Shown here: positions 1 to 10,407 of the stretch, one piece after another
How the letters are laid out: each line of letters begins with the position of its first letter
How positions within the stretch are numbered: the stretch's first letter is position 1
DNA from: Glebionis coronaria
Taxonomy: Eukaryota; Streptophyta; Magnoliopsida; Asterales; Asteraceae
Reading direction: 5' to 3'
NCBI GenBank assembly: GCA_025667525.1
Contig: CM046877.1
Coordinates: 296,046,364 to 296,110,363 of the forward strand
DNA: 64,000 nucleotides
Translations under genes and position numbers: made by a program
Notes under the pieces: generated by a model
What the model was told of the DNA's origin: nothing
The model's database searches: none
The model's input: the letters and a program-made list of their open reading frames with translations, nothing else

Positions 1-1860
1 AAGACTTCATCTTGAACTTTCTTGAATTTTGTTGAAATTGATGCAGAGAGACATAAGCATATGGAAACGACTTCATCTGGTACACCGCAACGCCACCGTC
101 TTCAAATGCCGCAACATAATAAGACATGAACGAAATGGCTTAGAACATTTCATTCTAAATCGGTAGCATTTTACCTCCGGTCGGTGAAGACCATTGGACG
201 ATATTAGATATCATACCTGTGACGGATAGTTTCAATTAAGTAACTTTCTGACAGGATTTCGCGGGTAAACCCGTTCTCTTTATTCGACGATCACTAAGCA
301 TGATTGCGAACATAAAGAGTGAACCATTTGGATTAACAATCCTTATGATTGAAGCCGTCAATTCATGAATCATGGAACTAGTGAATTTCAATTAAGATTT
401 TCACCATCGTTGCTTTCCAGTTGTCACGATCTTGATTCAAATAGAATCTTGCTTGTCACCTACCAAGTGCTGTTTGATGTTAACACTAGAAGGATTTCCA
501 CTCGTCATCGTGAACACTAAAGAGTGTAACTCTGAGTGTTCTGGCAATATCATACGATAATGTGTAGAGGCCTGGAACGAGTTTAAGTTCAATTAAGAAT
601 TAAACTACTATTTCTTTCCAGTTTTCACAAGATTGGTTCTTAAAGAACCGCACGTGTCACCTACCATGAGCTTGTTTGATGTTGGCTCAAGCAGGATTTC
701 CATCTTCATTGTAATACTTGCGTATCACTCGGATGTTCTGGCAATATTACAAGAATACTACGTAGGACTCATGAAGATCTCTTACTTTTCACAGTGTGTG
801 AAGAAGCAAGGAATAAATGGAAAGTGTCCTAATGAGATTTTTGATGATCTTGTGGCTCTAGACTCGATAGTGCGTTTTGATTTAGTGAGCGATGGCTGGA
901 GAGGAGTGCCTCCTATTCAATATCAGTCTATTCGGAGTGAATAAACCAATAGATAACGTGTTGATATCCGTGTGATTAAAACAAATACCTTTTGAGAGAT
1001 ATTTGAGTTTACTGGGGAGGGTTGTGCATTGCATCACTGGGTCCATGATGTCTTTCTTCAATATCGAGAATCATTAAAAAATGATCTCAATAGCATATGT
1101 ATTGACCCGGTTTTTGCCTAAAGTTGTAAGGAGGGCTTATTTCTTTACACCCTTTATCTTTACAATTATTTTTCATTCTTCAACCCCTTCAATGCTTACC
1201 AATACGTCATCACTAGCACCTTGTTGTGATTGTTCCAGTGCTAGCTTAAGTACTTGGTCGGCATTCAGCTACGTTCACAATCATTCTCCATCTTTCCTAG
1301 GACTTCTAATTCTATCTATGGAATTGTCCTTGGGAAGATTCCATCGGTTCTGATGAATCATTGGACTAATACCTATACCTACCACCCTTTTGTCACCACA
1401 TCCGTCGTGAATTAAGTGTGTTTTGGGTTAGTATTGTCACCATGAAAAATTCTTGAAAAAAAATCACTTAAAGCACTTGTGATATTGTAATCAAATTTTT
1501 GTGCCTTAAGTGGTTTTGATCATCAAAAACGCTCCCCCTTAACTTGTGCATTACACATGTTAAGTTGGTTTATCTTTTAAGCCTTTTTTCATTGTTTAGC
1601 CACATATCATTAAGTCTCCTTAATCCCATTTTCTCCCCTTTCCAAAATGTTAATCATCAATATTTTGGATATTAATGGATTAACCGGTCTTTGGGTAATA
1701 AAATGAAATTAGATGTTCTCCAAAGAACATACTAATGCTCCCCCTCAAATTAATAACGATATGTTTGAAAGATTTAGAATCTCGAGAGAAATTCTTGAAA
1801 AAATATCATACTTTTACACTACAACAAGACACAAAAGCACAATATTTAAAAAAATTACAT
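1..1860 (-). mobile_element. Element D, 3' noncoding region (copia, B-related)
   Basis: Read on the minus strand, this stretch follows the same order of landmarks as the 3' noncoding region of element B (28300-30200): a block with TTTTCAAGAATTTCTC, two AGGGGGAG polypurine tracts (reverse complements at 1532-1540 and 1738-1749), a GGACCCAGTGATGCAATGCA block (about 1030-1050), a duplicated hairpin unit (466-487 and 667-689) and a CCGACCGGAGGTAAAA block near 170-190. D is therefore a relative of B in opposite orientation. Its 3' LTR should lie left of the window. Short ORFs here (e.g. 633-944, 1081-1353) are antisense to this noncoding DNA and do not look coding. Confidence 0.75.
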
Positions 1861-1908
1861 ATTCACAAATTTAACCAATATGGAATAGACCTGAGATAGT
1901 ACGACCCA

Positions 1909-2190
1909 TTAGATGGATCGTTGCATCAGCTTGTGGTGCGCTCCATATGGTCTGCCACCAACGAATCATTCAATACTCCTCATCAAGCGTCTTTCCCGCA
2001 ACTTGTCATTGATCTTGTTTATCAGGTAGTTAGCACTTGTTGCGTACCCTTTGTGCCATTGGACGGTAAGTTGGGGATGCTTCTTGGTTCTGTTGATCTG
2101 AATCAATGTGTCCCGAACTTGCTCAAGGGTCCCGTCACTAAACTTGGAGAGTTCCGCTATTCTCAGGAATTTCTTCTCACCAATTGTATA
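1909..2190 (-). pseudogene. C-terminal tail of a retroelement extra ORF (KFSDGTL type)
   Basis: The minus strand encodes a fragment containing AELSKFSDGTLEQVRDTL, then a basic RERRLMRSIE stretch, then FVGGRPYG and a stop at 1909-1911. An in-frame TGA at 1966-1968 stands where relatives usually have Arg. I know this pattern (KFSDGTL, RRxMRSxExxVGGR, LxxRT/SI-stop) as the end of a retrotransposon-associated ORF common in Asteraceae gene models; this recall needs a search. No enzymatic motif is visible and the function is unknown. The fragment is wedged between an LTR (2223-2494) and D's 3' noncoding region, so D looks like a deletion derivative lacking gag and pol. It could also belong to a separate element captured there. 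Confidence 0.5.
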
Positions 2191-2222
2191 AACTTGATAA
2201 TCTATTATCTAATCAAGAGGGT

Positions 2223-2494
2223 TGTTGTTAATCTAGAGAGAGAAACAAGAGAGAGAAACAAAGGGACTTTATTAAGTGTATGAAATAAGTAAAACAACCA
2301 ACACCCCTTTCCATGGTGGAAAGGGGTTTATATACCCAAGTCCTTAATGGACTTGGGCCACCGACCCATGACAAGCCCATGGGTCGGGTTAAACATTAAT
2401 ATAACCTAACCATTAACTACGAGCTACTAAACGTATTACAATATTGTTGGAGTGACCGATACTTCTAATATACGTTAAAAACGTATTTCCAACA
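2223..2494 (-). mobile_element. LTR, minus orientation (solo LTR or 5' LTR of D)
   Basis: On the minus strand the segment begins TGTTGGAAATACG and ends AACAACA. It has a TATATAAA box (reverse complement 2327-2334), a near-palindrome directly downstream of it (2304-2326), then TGTTGGTT and a CT-rich stretch, as in the LTR of B. It interrupts the extra ORF of element A exactly at 2494/2495. No primer-binding site follows it, no polypurine tract precedes it, and I could not find a matching TSD, so whether it is a solo LTR or D's 5' LTR is open. Confidence 0.6.
2304..2334 (-). promoter_or_regulatory. LTR TATA box with adjacent hairpin
   Basis: The arms CCCCTTTCCA and TGGAAAGGGG (10 bp, 3-nt loop) lie directly downstream of TATATAAA on the minus strand. 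The same layout with a different arm sequence is found in both LTRs of B. Confidence 0.6.
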
Positions 2495-3309
2495 GCAGGG
2501 GAATCAGAAGGTGTGATATGTACTCTAGCTGCAGCTTTTTTGATTTGTTTCATCATTATAGGAGTGAGTGGGACCTCCCTGCCAGAAAATTGTGGAGATT
2601 TTTCATATAGTGTGGTAAATAGCTTGGTAGTATGGATGTTGGCTGAGAAATAGTGTCTACGTTTGATAGGACCATGTTGACGCATGTTTATCAAAAGCTC
2701 GATGAACCTTGGACACATAAAGCATTTTGAACTGCTTGTAACGTTTTTGACCATACCTTTGAAAATCACTTGAGAAAAACAATACTTTCGCCCTGTTGCT
2801 AAGCAGATCAGGGCAGAAGCAACTTCACTTACAAATTCATTAAAAGTTGTGGTTTTGGGAGAGAAACATTGCAAAATAGTGTGAAGTAAATATTTCCAAG
2901 ATGGGGCAAACTGACCTTTAGCAAATTTTAACTTTTGATCTTCAGAAAGAGTGTACCCCAGTTTTTCAAGACCCTCAAATATATCAGCATCAGCTAAGCT
3001 GACCACCCCATCCTCATCATCCAAGACAATAATGTTTCGGATGGAGGCAAGAGTAATCTCCTTGGGGTGGCAATCAACCATGCTTTTGATTGTGACCTCT
3101 CCATCCACTTTTCCAGTCATGGCAATAGCCCAGAATTGTTGGATGTGTGAGGTGTAGATCCTAGGATCAATGACAAGGGCTAACCTAAAATAACTAGATT
3201 TTAAGAAAGCCACTGCATTAGAGAATTCGACGGGTTCATCATTTAAAATAGCAATTTGATTATGAATAGCTTTGATTTTGAGAGACATGGTAAAATAATG
3301 AAGAAGCAA
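2495..3309 (-). pseudogene. Extra 3' ORF (aORF) of element A, 3'-truncated
   Basis: An open frame of about 270 residues lies downstream of RT-RNase H, where Sirevirus-like copia elements may carry an additional ORF. A start at 3309 or, more plausibly, MSLKIKAIHNQ at 3288 fits. Visible segments include a region with YTSHIQQFWAIA and a central SWKYLLHTILQCFSPK stretch; I recall related sequences from Asteraceae retroelement gene models. No signal peptide, transmembrane segment or known catalytic motif is apparent, so an envelope role is not supported. The frame ends in SDSPAV exactly where the LTR at 2494 begins; the ORF's remaining residues come from the LTR. The SPA codons are one copy of A's recurring TCCCCTGCT motif. 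Function unknown. Confidence 0.6.
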
Positions 3310-4394
3310 AAAGACGTATAGTTTGTAAAGAGGTGGGATTTGATCGACACAATAGGTTAGGCCTGTTGAAAAAGGGAATTGAGTTTATATAGGCAAGGTA
3401 AAGAGCTGTGATTGGACCAAATTTTCAAATTGAAGAAAAATCAGAGATAAATCTTCCTAATAAATATAAAGATTTGAGATAATTGAAAATAGGTTACCAA
3501 TCTGCGAAGTAATCTCCTTAAATATCTTTTGAAAATAATAAAATATTCCCTAACCAAAAATATGATTAGCAGGCCCAACGGCTATAAGCAGGGTAACGGC
3601 ATTGTCGGTCAACGGTCAAACAGGTCAAAGTTTAAAAGCAGGGGATAGATGTGAAACAGGGGAATAAAAACGTTTGAAGCAGGGGAAACTTTCCTAGGGA
3701 TAATAACGTCTACTAAATAAGAAACAGATAACCAGCACTGTCCAAATGCACAAGTTAATCCACAAGATACATAGGAGCTCAAGTGTCCTCCAGTCACCTA
3801 TATCCCCAGAAGTATAGTTATTATACAAGTGTCCCCAAAAACCAGGCTATCCCAGAACAAGATCTTCCCAGGTCTCCCACTCGACCAATTCCTGCCTAGG
3901 TCAACATGTCTTGGCAATATGCAATCATGAATCTCAGGGTATATAATAAAATGCATAAACCAAGAAATCTGACTGCATATCACAGTGCCTCAAGATCTAA
4001 GGACTCCAACTTGCCTTACAGCAAGCCTTCACTGTCACAAAGCCCTTACTCACCTGTGGGTTTGATATAATACCAAACATGAGTATCCTATGGATACCCT
4101 GAAACCTAGAGGTGTGACCTAACCTCCCCTGAAACATAGAGAGCATACCTGATTCTCCCATGATAAACAATGCTCCAATGAGTCCTTTGCATTTTTAGTC
4201 TAAAAACCACATATAACCACTGAAAAAGAACAAACCCTAAGCAGGGGGACTTCCCATAGCAGGGGGATTAACCCTAGCAGGGGAATCATTTTTTCATAAG
4301 AAGTGGAATGAAAAGAGATGGTAAAATGACTAACATAAGTACAACAACAACATTTAAGCAATCCTAAACACACAAGACACTGCAGACATCAGGT
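3310..4394 (-). other. Element A noncoding spacer with AGCAGGGG motif cluster
   Basis: No convincing coding sequence lies between RNase H and the extra ORF. The spacer holds repeated AGCAGGGG-like motifs on the + strand: about 3587, 3637, 3656 (AACAGGGGAA), 3678, 4240, 4258 and 4276. The same motif occurs in A's gag, pol hinge, extra ORF and LTR, and at this density I saw it in no other element here. Confidence 0.6.
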
Positions 4395-6699
4395 TTAGGG
4401 AGTAACCATACCAATACTTGCAACCAAATATTAAAACCTCCCAATATCAAAAGATTTTGTCAAAAGATCAGCAACATTAAGTTCTGTGTCAATTCTATCT
4501 GGCACAATTAAGCCTTTTTCAAAACAATCCCTAATAAATGATGTCTGATTTCAATGTGTTTAGTCTTAGTGTGAAAAACAGGATTTTTAATAATACAAAT
4601 TGTGTTGTTGTTGTCAATGAATATCTTGGTTTTAAGAAAATTATACCCATAATCAAGCAGCTGATTATGAATCCAAAGAATTTGTCCACAGCATGCAGCA
4701 GCTGCCACATACTCAGCTTCAGTTGTGGAAGTTGCAAGAATAGTCTGGTTCTTACATTGCCAAGATATAAGTCTACTCCCCAAAAACTGACATCCACCTG
4801 TGGTGGATTTCCTATCATTGTTATACCCAGCATAGTCACTGTCTGAATAGGCCACCAGCTCAAAAGGTGACTCCTTAGGATACCAAAGTCCAAAAGTAGG
4901 ATAACACTTCAGATACCTAAAAATTCTTTTTACAGCAAAGAGATGACACTCTGTTGGATATACTTGGTATTTGGCACACAAACATACTGCAAACATGATA
5001 TCAGGTCTTGAAGTTGTGAGATACATGAGAGAGCCAATCATGGATCTGTATGTCCTGACATCAATAGGTTTTCTAGGACCATCCTTGCCCCAGGGATTGT
5101 CTTTGTCAATTGGTGTAGAGACTTTCTTTCCTTCACTCATTCCAAACTTTTTCACAATTTTAGCTACATATTTGTCCTAGGAGATGACGATCCCATCTTT
5201 CCTCTGCTGAACTTGTAACCCCAAGAAAAAGTTGAGTTCACCCATGGCACTCATCTGGAATTTATCCTGCATTAGTTTGGCAAATTCTTTGCTGAGCAAA
5301 CAGTTTGTGGATCCAAAGATAATGTCATCTACATATACCTGTACTAAAAGAAAGTCCCCTTTGTATTTCTTGATAAGCAGGGTCTGGTCAATCTTTCCCC
5401 TGTTGAACCCATTGTCCAACAGATACTTGGACAGTGTTCCATACCAGGCCCTGGGAGCTTGATGAAGCCCATACATAGCCTTTTTCACCTTGTTGACCTT
5501 GTCTGGATGTTCTGGGTCTTCAAAACCTGGAGGTTGCATGACATATACTTCTTCATCAATGGTGCCATATAAAAAGGCACTCTTGACATCCATCTAATAA
5601 ACTGTAAAGTCCATATAAGAAGCGTAGGCCAAGAATAGTCTAATGGCCTCAATTCTGGCAACTAGAGAAAAGAACTCATCATAGTCAATTCCTTCTTCTT
5701 GTGTGTACCCCTGTGCTACCAATCTTGCTTTGTTTCTGACCACTATGCCTCTCTCAACCTTTTTGTTCCTAAGCACCCATTTTGTCCCTATGGGTCTAGC
5801 CTATTTTGGACAATCAACCACAATCCAGACTTCTTGAATATCAAACTGTAGAAGTTCTTCTTACATGGCTTCAACCCAACTTGGATCATTAAGTGCTTGG
5901 AAAATCTTTTTAGGCTCTTCTTGGGACAAAAATGTGGCAAAGAGACAGCATTGCATGGTATCATGATTGTACTTCATTGTAATGTTTGCAATGAAGCTGT
6001 GCTCTTTTGCTGTATATCTTGTTTGCCTGGGAGTCCCAATGTCTCCAATGATCTGGGATGTAGGATGATCCTTGTTGATTCTGTAAGTTGGATGTCTGTC
6101 AACTATGACCTCAGACTCTAGATTATTCATATCAGCTTCAATAGGACTGTCATGATTGGGAAAGAGGTCTTCACTGTAGTTTCCCAAAGAGACTGCATTA
6201 GTAAGTGAGGAAGCTATATGAATAGCTGATGAATTTAGACCTCCACTTCTGAGTATTCTGCTTCCACTGCTTCTAGACAATGTGATAGGTGAAAACGAGA
6301 GTGGAGATTCTCTCTCTTCATTATTGGCATCAGGAATCACAGTTTTTGGAACAGCAGGGGATACATAGGGCCCAGCAGGGGAATCAAAGATTCCACTGCT
6401 TTCAGACATTCCACTGCTTTCATCAGCAGGCTTAACAGGGGATGGTATTGATTGTGTAGTCTTTGTAGAAAGATCTTTCTACTTTTCCATCCCTATATCA
6501 GCATCATCAGCAGGAAACAATGATGGGACAGTCATGTACCTCATTGGTGATTTTTCCACAACAGGTGGTTCTTTGGTACCTGAAATGTTATTATTTTCCA
6601 AAGCAACAGGTATATAATTCATGGATTTGGGAAGAACTTTAGTATCAAAGAACCAGGCAGGACCTGTTTGTACATCCTCAGGATTGTCTTCAGGAAAAT
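4395..6699 (-). pseudogene. Element A pol: hinge, reverse transcriptase, RNase H
   Basis: This is the copia reverse transcriptase/RNase H, which would copy the element RNA into DNA. From 6409 to about 4545 one reading frame runs through, broken by in-frame stops at 5861, about 5791, 5594 and 5177. Visible motifs: GTKWVLRNKK and KARLVAQGYTQEEGIDYDE (fingers), [21 protein letters not shown] (YVDD catalytic pair), [26 protein letters not shown] (RNase H Asp) and TTEAEYVAAA (RNase H Glu). A one-base shift near 4545 puts the last part (ending VASIGMVTP, stop 4395-4397) in another frame. The Ser/Pro-rich hinge 6699-5861 contains a stop near 6481, a frameshift near 6705 and the motif cluster 6353-6442. 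Inactive. Confidence 0.9.
6353..6442. repeat. A-motif quartet in pol hinge (forward, forward, inverted, inverted)
   Basis: AGCAGGGGAT (6353) and AGCAGGGGAAT (6374) are followed by ATTCCACTGCT at 6390 and 6408, then AGCAGG (6425) and AACAGGGGA (6434). The inverted form differs from the exact reverse complement by one base. The DNA lies in the open hinge frame and encodes SPA and SSG repeats. Confidence 0.7.
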
Positions 6700-8004
6700 C
6701 TATATGGAGATTTTTGTCACTTTGCTTGTCTTCTTATTGAAGACCCTGTATCCCTTGCTGTTCAATGAGTAGCCAACAAAGTATCCATCATCCCCTTTTT
6801 CATTGAATTTACCTAAATTGTCAATTGTGTTCAAAATGATCACATGACATCCAAATAGCCTGAAAAAGTCAATCAAAGGGGGTCTTCCACTGAACAGCTG
6901 ATAAGGGGTCTTATTGTGTGCCTTAACCACCAAGGCCCTATTTTGAACATAGCAAGCAGTGCTAACAGCTTCAGCCCAAAAGATCACTGGAAGCTTAGAG
7001 TCAGATAACATGGTTCTTGCAGCTTCAATTAGTGTTCTGTTTGTTCTTTCTGCAACACCATTTTGTTGTGGTGTTCTGGCGATGCTGTATTCCCTTCTTA
7101 TGCCTTTGCTGGTACAAAAAGTGTCCAGCTTTTGATTTCTGAATTCACCACCATTGTCAGGTCTGATGGTAACTATCTTTATGCTTTTGGAGAGCTCAAT
7201 CTGAGTGATAAAGTTTTTGAGCACTTCTGCTGTATCACTCTTCTCAAACATAAAGAAAGTCCAAGTGAACCTTGAAACGTCATCAGTGATCACTAGGCAG
7301 TACCACTTCTTCATAATGCTTGCTACAGAGGTAGGACCAAAGAGATCCATGTGTAGCAACTCTAATGGTTTGGTGGTGGATTGGACTGTTTTAGATTTGC
7401 AAGAGGCTCTATGCTGCTTTCCCTTCAAACAAGCAACACAAGTATGATCATTTGTAAAGGTCTTGGAGGGGAGACCATGAACAAGATTGAATTTAATCAA
7501 CTTACTCATATTCTTGAAGTTCAGATGACCAAGTCTTCTATGCCACTTCTTGCATTCATCAGCAGATGCTTTAGCAATGTAACAGTTCTCATTGTCTTGA
7601 AGGGAGATATCCTTGAGATCAATGGTGTACATATTCTTTTGTCTTGGTGTTCTTAGCACAATTGGAGTGTTTGGTGGTAGCACAAACTCCTTTCCTAACA
7701 CCAAGCACTCAGTATCAGTGAAGAGGACAAAGTTCTTATTATCAGTCATTTGGGATACACTAAACAATTTGTATTTTAGTTCCTTCACCAAATAGATATT
7801 ATCAAAGGTCATGCCATTGGTGACAATGGTTCCTTTTCCTGTGATTGTCCCATGTCCATCTCCAAAAGAGACACCATCATTATCATGCAGGGGCACAAAA
7901 TTTGACAGATATGATTTATGCCCAGTCATGCTCCTTGAGCATCCACTATCCCAGTATGCCTTGTCATTCCTGGTCTGCCTATTCACCTGTAAAAAGGAAA
8001 ACAA
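6700..8004 (-). pseudogene. Element A pol: aspartic protease and integrase
   Basis: An uninterrupted frame of 434 residues. Near the N-terminus is the copia protease signature WDSGCSRSMTG (catalytic DSG). The integrase zinc-binding domain follows (WHRRLGHLN ... CVACLKGKQ, HHCC type), then the catalytic core with HMDLFGP (first Asp), RPDNGGEF (second Asp) and QQNGVAER (Glu), and the GKP-like FFRLFGCHVIIL segment at the end. The integrase would insert element cDNA into host DNA. This part looks intact, but the frame is lost to a shift near 6705 before the hinge, and gag and RT are broken, so no complete polyprotein can be made. Apparent start MFSFLQV is not necessarily real, because copia protease is normally translated as part of gag-pol. 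Confidence 0.9.
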
Positions 8005-8005
8005 T

Positions 8006-8852
8006 TCAGTTTCTTTTGGGGACCCAAGCCATTACTGACTTGGATCTACCTCGTGTATCAATGTATGATAGTTTGTCAAATGCTAGTGATACACCATTGG
8101 GTTGAGTACCCTTCTCTGGTGCCCAGACCCAACGAGCTGAGGCTTTCACAGCTTTTCCCCATCTTCCCATGTTCCTGGTTGGCCAAACTTTGCCATCGGG
8201 GAATTCCCTGGTCAAAGCAAGGGAATCCCTATGCACAGCAGAGGGAACCCATCTTTTGTTTTGAGCCCTATTGGTGCGTTGGTAAGGTCTATGGCCAGAT
8301 GTATATGCATTATGGGGTGCTGCTTTAGTCCCATTTACTTTCTTCCTTAGGGTTGGTGCCACATATTTGGCAGGTACCGTGTTTCTCATAGTAGGGGGAA
8401 CATATTTAGTAGGGGAAAAAGGTTTTGCCCCTGCATTCAATAGAATGGCTTGTGGTTGCATTTCCTTTAGAGGATTTAAATCCACTGTTCCTATGGATGC
8501 CTGACAGTTTTGATAGATGTGATCAAAGCTGCCACAAGTAAAACAGGGTTTAGTATTCTTGACAAAATCCTTTCCTAATTGAATGGATTTTGGTCATTCT
8601 AGTTTCTTTGATTTCCTCTAACCTCATTTCTTTTATTGTTTCTATACATACCTGTATATTTAATGATAGGTTTGAGGGGTTTGGGGCTAGATGGTGTTGA
8701 CTCAGAATTTTTAGAGGTTCTGGATGAACTACTTTTGGAGCTGGAGTCACTTCCAAATAGCCCTTCTCTTGAAAAGAGAACTGGGTTATCTTTTTTCCAC
8801 TGTTGCAAGGCAATTTGTTCCTTTTCAAAATCCCTGACCACACTAGTTTTTA
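8006..8852 (-). pseudogene. Element A gag-pol linker with second zinc knuckle
   Basis: The region is split over several frames. One frame (8841-8599) is Ser-rich (DSSSKSSSSRTSKNSES); another (8485-8006) is basic and rich in Tyr-Val-Pro/Ala repeats (KYVPPT, KYVAPT), ending near GRSKSVMAWVPK. At about 8536-8495 the minus strand encodes CFTCGSFDHIYQNC, a second CCHC zinc knuckle in addition to the one in gag (YNCGNMGHFAREC). It would bind element RNA. Frameshifts near 8845 and between 8599 and 8540 break the protein. Two separated knuckles in one copia gag-pol are less common than one. Confidence 0.7.
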
Positions 8853-10024
8853 CTATGGGTTCTTCAGGATTTTGATCCTTGGGTATGTGGTCATTAAGGT
8901 CAAATACAAGGTCCTCCTGCTGTTTGAAACAAGAGAGACCAATCCAAGAAAGGTCTTTCCTGGGGTTGGGTCCATATATGTGACAGGAGGTGGTGGAATA
9001 GTGACATTTTGATTTTTGACCCCAAAACTTGTCTTATCCCTAGGTGATTGCCCAATTTCCACTGCCTTAGTTAAATCTTTAGAAGCCTTTCCAAATTTTT
9101 CAACAGTTTCATCGTCAATCTGTTTATTAGTTCTAAAGACTTCTAATTCAGCTTTTAACTCTTTGATGGAGTCATTTGTCTCCCTGGCATCTCTCTCTAG
9201 AGTAACTATATGGTCTCTATAGTCATTCTCTCTTTGTGTATATTCTCTTATAGTGGACTCTAATTGTTCTTGGGCACGTTTGTAATTATCTAACTCATTT
9301 TCAAGATTAATACATTTAACCTTTACTTCTCTAGTTTGTTTGTTTAATAAGTCATTATTTTTTCTACATGCCTTAGTACAGTAGGAGTCATCATATACCT
9401 CATTATCCGAACTTGATGAAGATTTGGCCATAAGAGCAAATTCCTTCTCCTCTTCATCAGCAACCAAAGCTTGGTTTCTTTCTACACTGGCTGTCATGGA
9501 GCTCCAATCACATCCAGCTCCATCAATTCCTTGCAAGGCAACCATAGCTTTGACCTCAGAATCACCATCCCTGCTTTCCTTCTTGTAGCTGCTTCCAGTA
9601 TTCCTTGGACCTCTGCATTCTCTAGCAAAATGCCCCATATTGCCACAGTTGTAGCACTCCACCTTTGACTTGTCAAATCCAGCCACATCAGAAGGATTGA
9701 CGGAAATCTTCTTCCCATACGTCTTGTAGAACCTATTGGCCCTCATGCTTAGCAGGGCCATGTTCCACTTAATGTCCATTTCCTCAAGTCCTTGATTGCT
9801 GATCTGATTCAGGTCTTCATGCAACACATTGGAGCCTTGAGATCCTTGTGATGCAATAAAGGCACAAGCAGTGTCAAGGCTGAAGGTTGCAGGCCTCTCT
9901 TCATCATGTGTAGGGCCTGTCCTTGTAGCAGGGGAATGGGCAGAAGGGGAAACTTCAATTCCACTGCTTTTGGGAATTCCACTGTTGTGTGAAATAAAAG
10001 CTATATTAGCAGGGGAATCAACAG
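8853..10024 (-). pseudogene. Element A gag, C-terminal part
   Basis: The C-terminal half of the copia capsid/nucleocapsid protein. The frame starts inside B's LTR, so only codons up to 10024 belong to A. It encodes SPA/SSGI repeats, then a zinc knuckle CYNCGNMGHFARECR, an acidic Ser-rich stretch, a long Glu/Lys/Arg-rich coiled coil (KVKCINLENELDNYKRAQEQ and following) and a Pro-rich end. The N-terminal half lies beyond B at 30883-31608. Excising B and one TSD leaves the two halves in different frames, so at least one frameshift exists besides the insertion. Stop at 8853. Confidence 0.85.
9927..10018. repeat. A-motif quartet inside gag
   Basis: AGCAGGGGAAT (9927-9937), AGAAGGGGAAA (9942-9952), ATTCCACTGCT (9958-9968), ATTCCACTGTT (9976-9986), then AGCAGGGGAAT (10008-10018). 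The arrangement is forward, forward, inverted, inverted, forward. B inserted two bases beyond the last copy plus its TSD. Confidence 0.7.
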
Positions 10025-10391
10025 TGTTAGCCCTATATTTTATATAGTCGAACAAGAATGTAATAGGTCATCTTAGTCGTTAAAAGGTCTTGTATTGTAA
10101 TAGGTTAGTCGGGAAAACCGGGCTTGGACTTTAAGCTAATATTGTCTAAGTTAGGGGCGTAAGCCCAAGACTAAGCCAAGCCCGGCCCAAGTCACAAACC
10201 CACGGCCCATGGAAAGCCCATTGGTTCGTGGGTATATAACCCTCTTTCACATGTGAAAGAGGGTGTTGGTTCATTTCATAAAACACATAGTTTTAGTGTA
10301 AACCTTCCACTTCTCTCTCTACTTTCTCTTTCTACTTTTCTTCTCTTTCTCTCTCTAAGAATCTTGTGTTATGGATTGAAAAGGAACAACA
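10025..10391 (+). mobile_element. Element B 5' LTR
   Basis: Bounded by TG...CA and by TSD AACAG on its left. It contains the TATATA box at 10233-10238, a perfect 24-bp palindrome at 10240-10263, and a CT-rich U5 region. It is identical by eye to 30511-30877. Confidence 0.95.
10233..10263 (+). promoter_or_regulatory. B LTR promoter: TATA box and perfect palindrome
   Basis: TATATA is followed directly by a 24-bp perfect palindrome with half-site CCCTCTTTCACA, then TGTTGGTT. The expected transcription start (about 30 bp after TATA) would fall at the end of the palindrome. The LTR at 2223-2494 has the same design with a different stem. Confidence 0.65.
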
Positions 10392-10393
10392 TT

Positions 10394-10407
10394 TGGTATC
10401 AAGAGCC
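10394..10407 (+). other. Element B primer-binding site
   Basis: TGGTATCAAGAGCC starts two bases after the 5' LTR and resembles the initiator Met-tRNA site TGGTATCAGAGC, with one additional A. Confidence 0.75.

Noticed and set aside
2495..3309. Extra ORF of A as a host gene or an envelope gene
   Set aside because: It sits in the retroelement on its sense strand and shows no signal peptide or membrane segment.
3587..4287. AGCAGGGG motifs in A as extra polypurine tracts
   Set aside because: A is transcribed on the minus strand, where these are pyrimidine tracts (TTCCCCTGCT).
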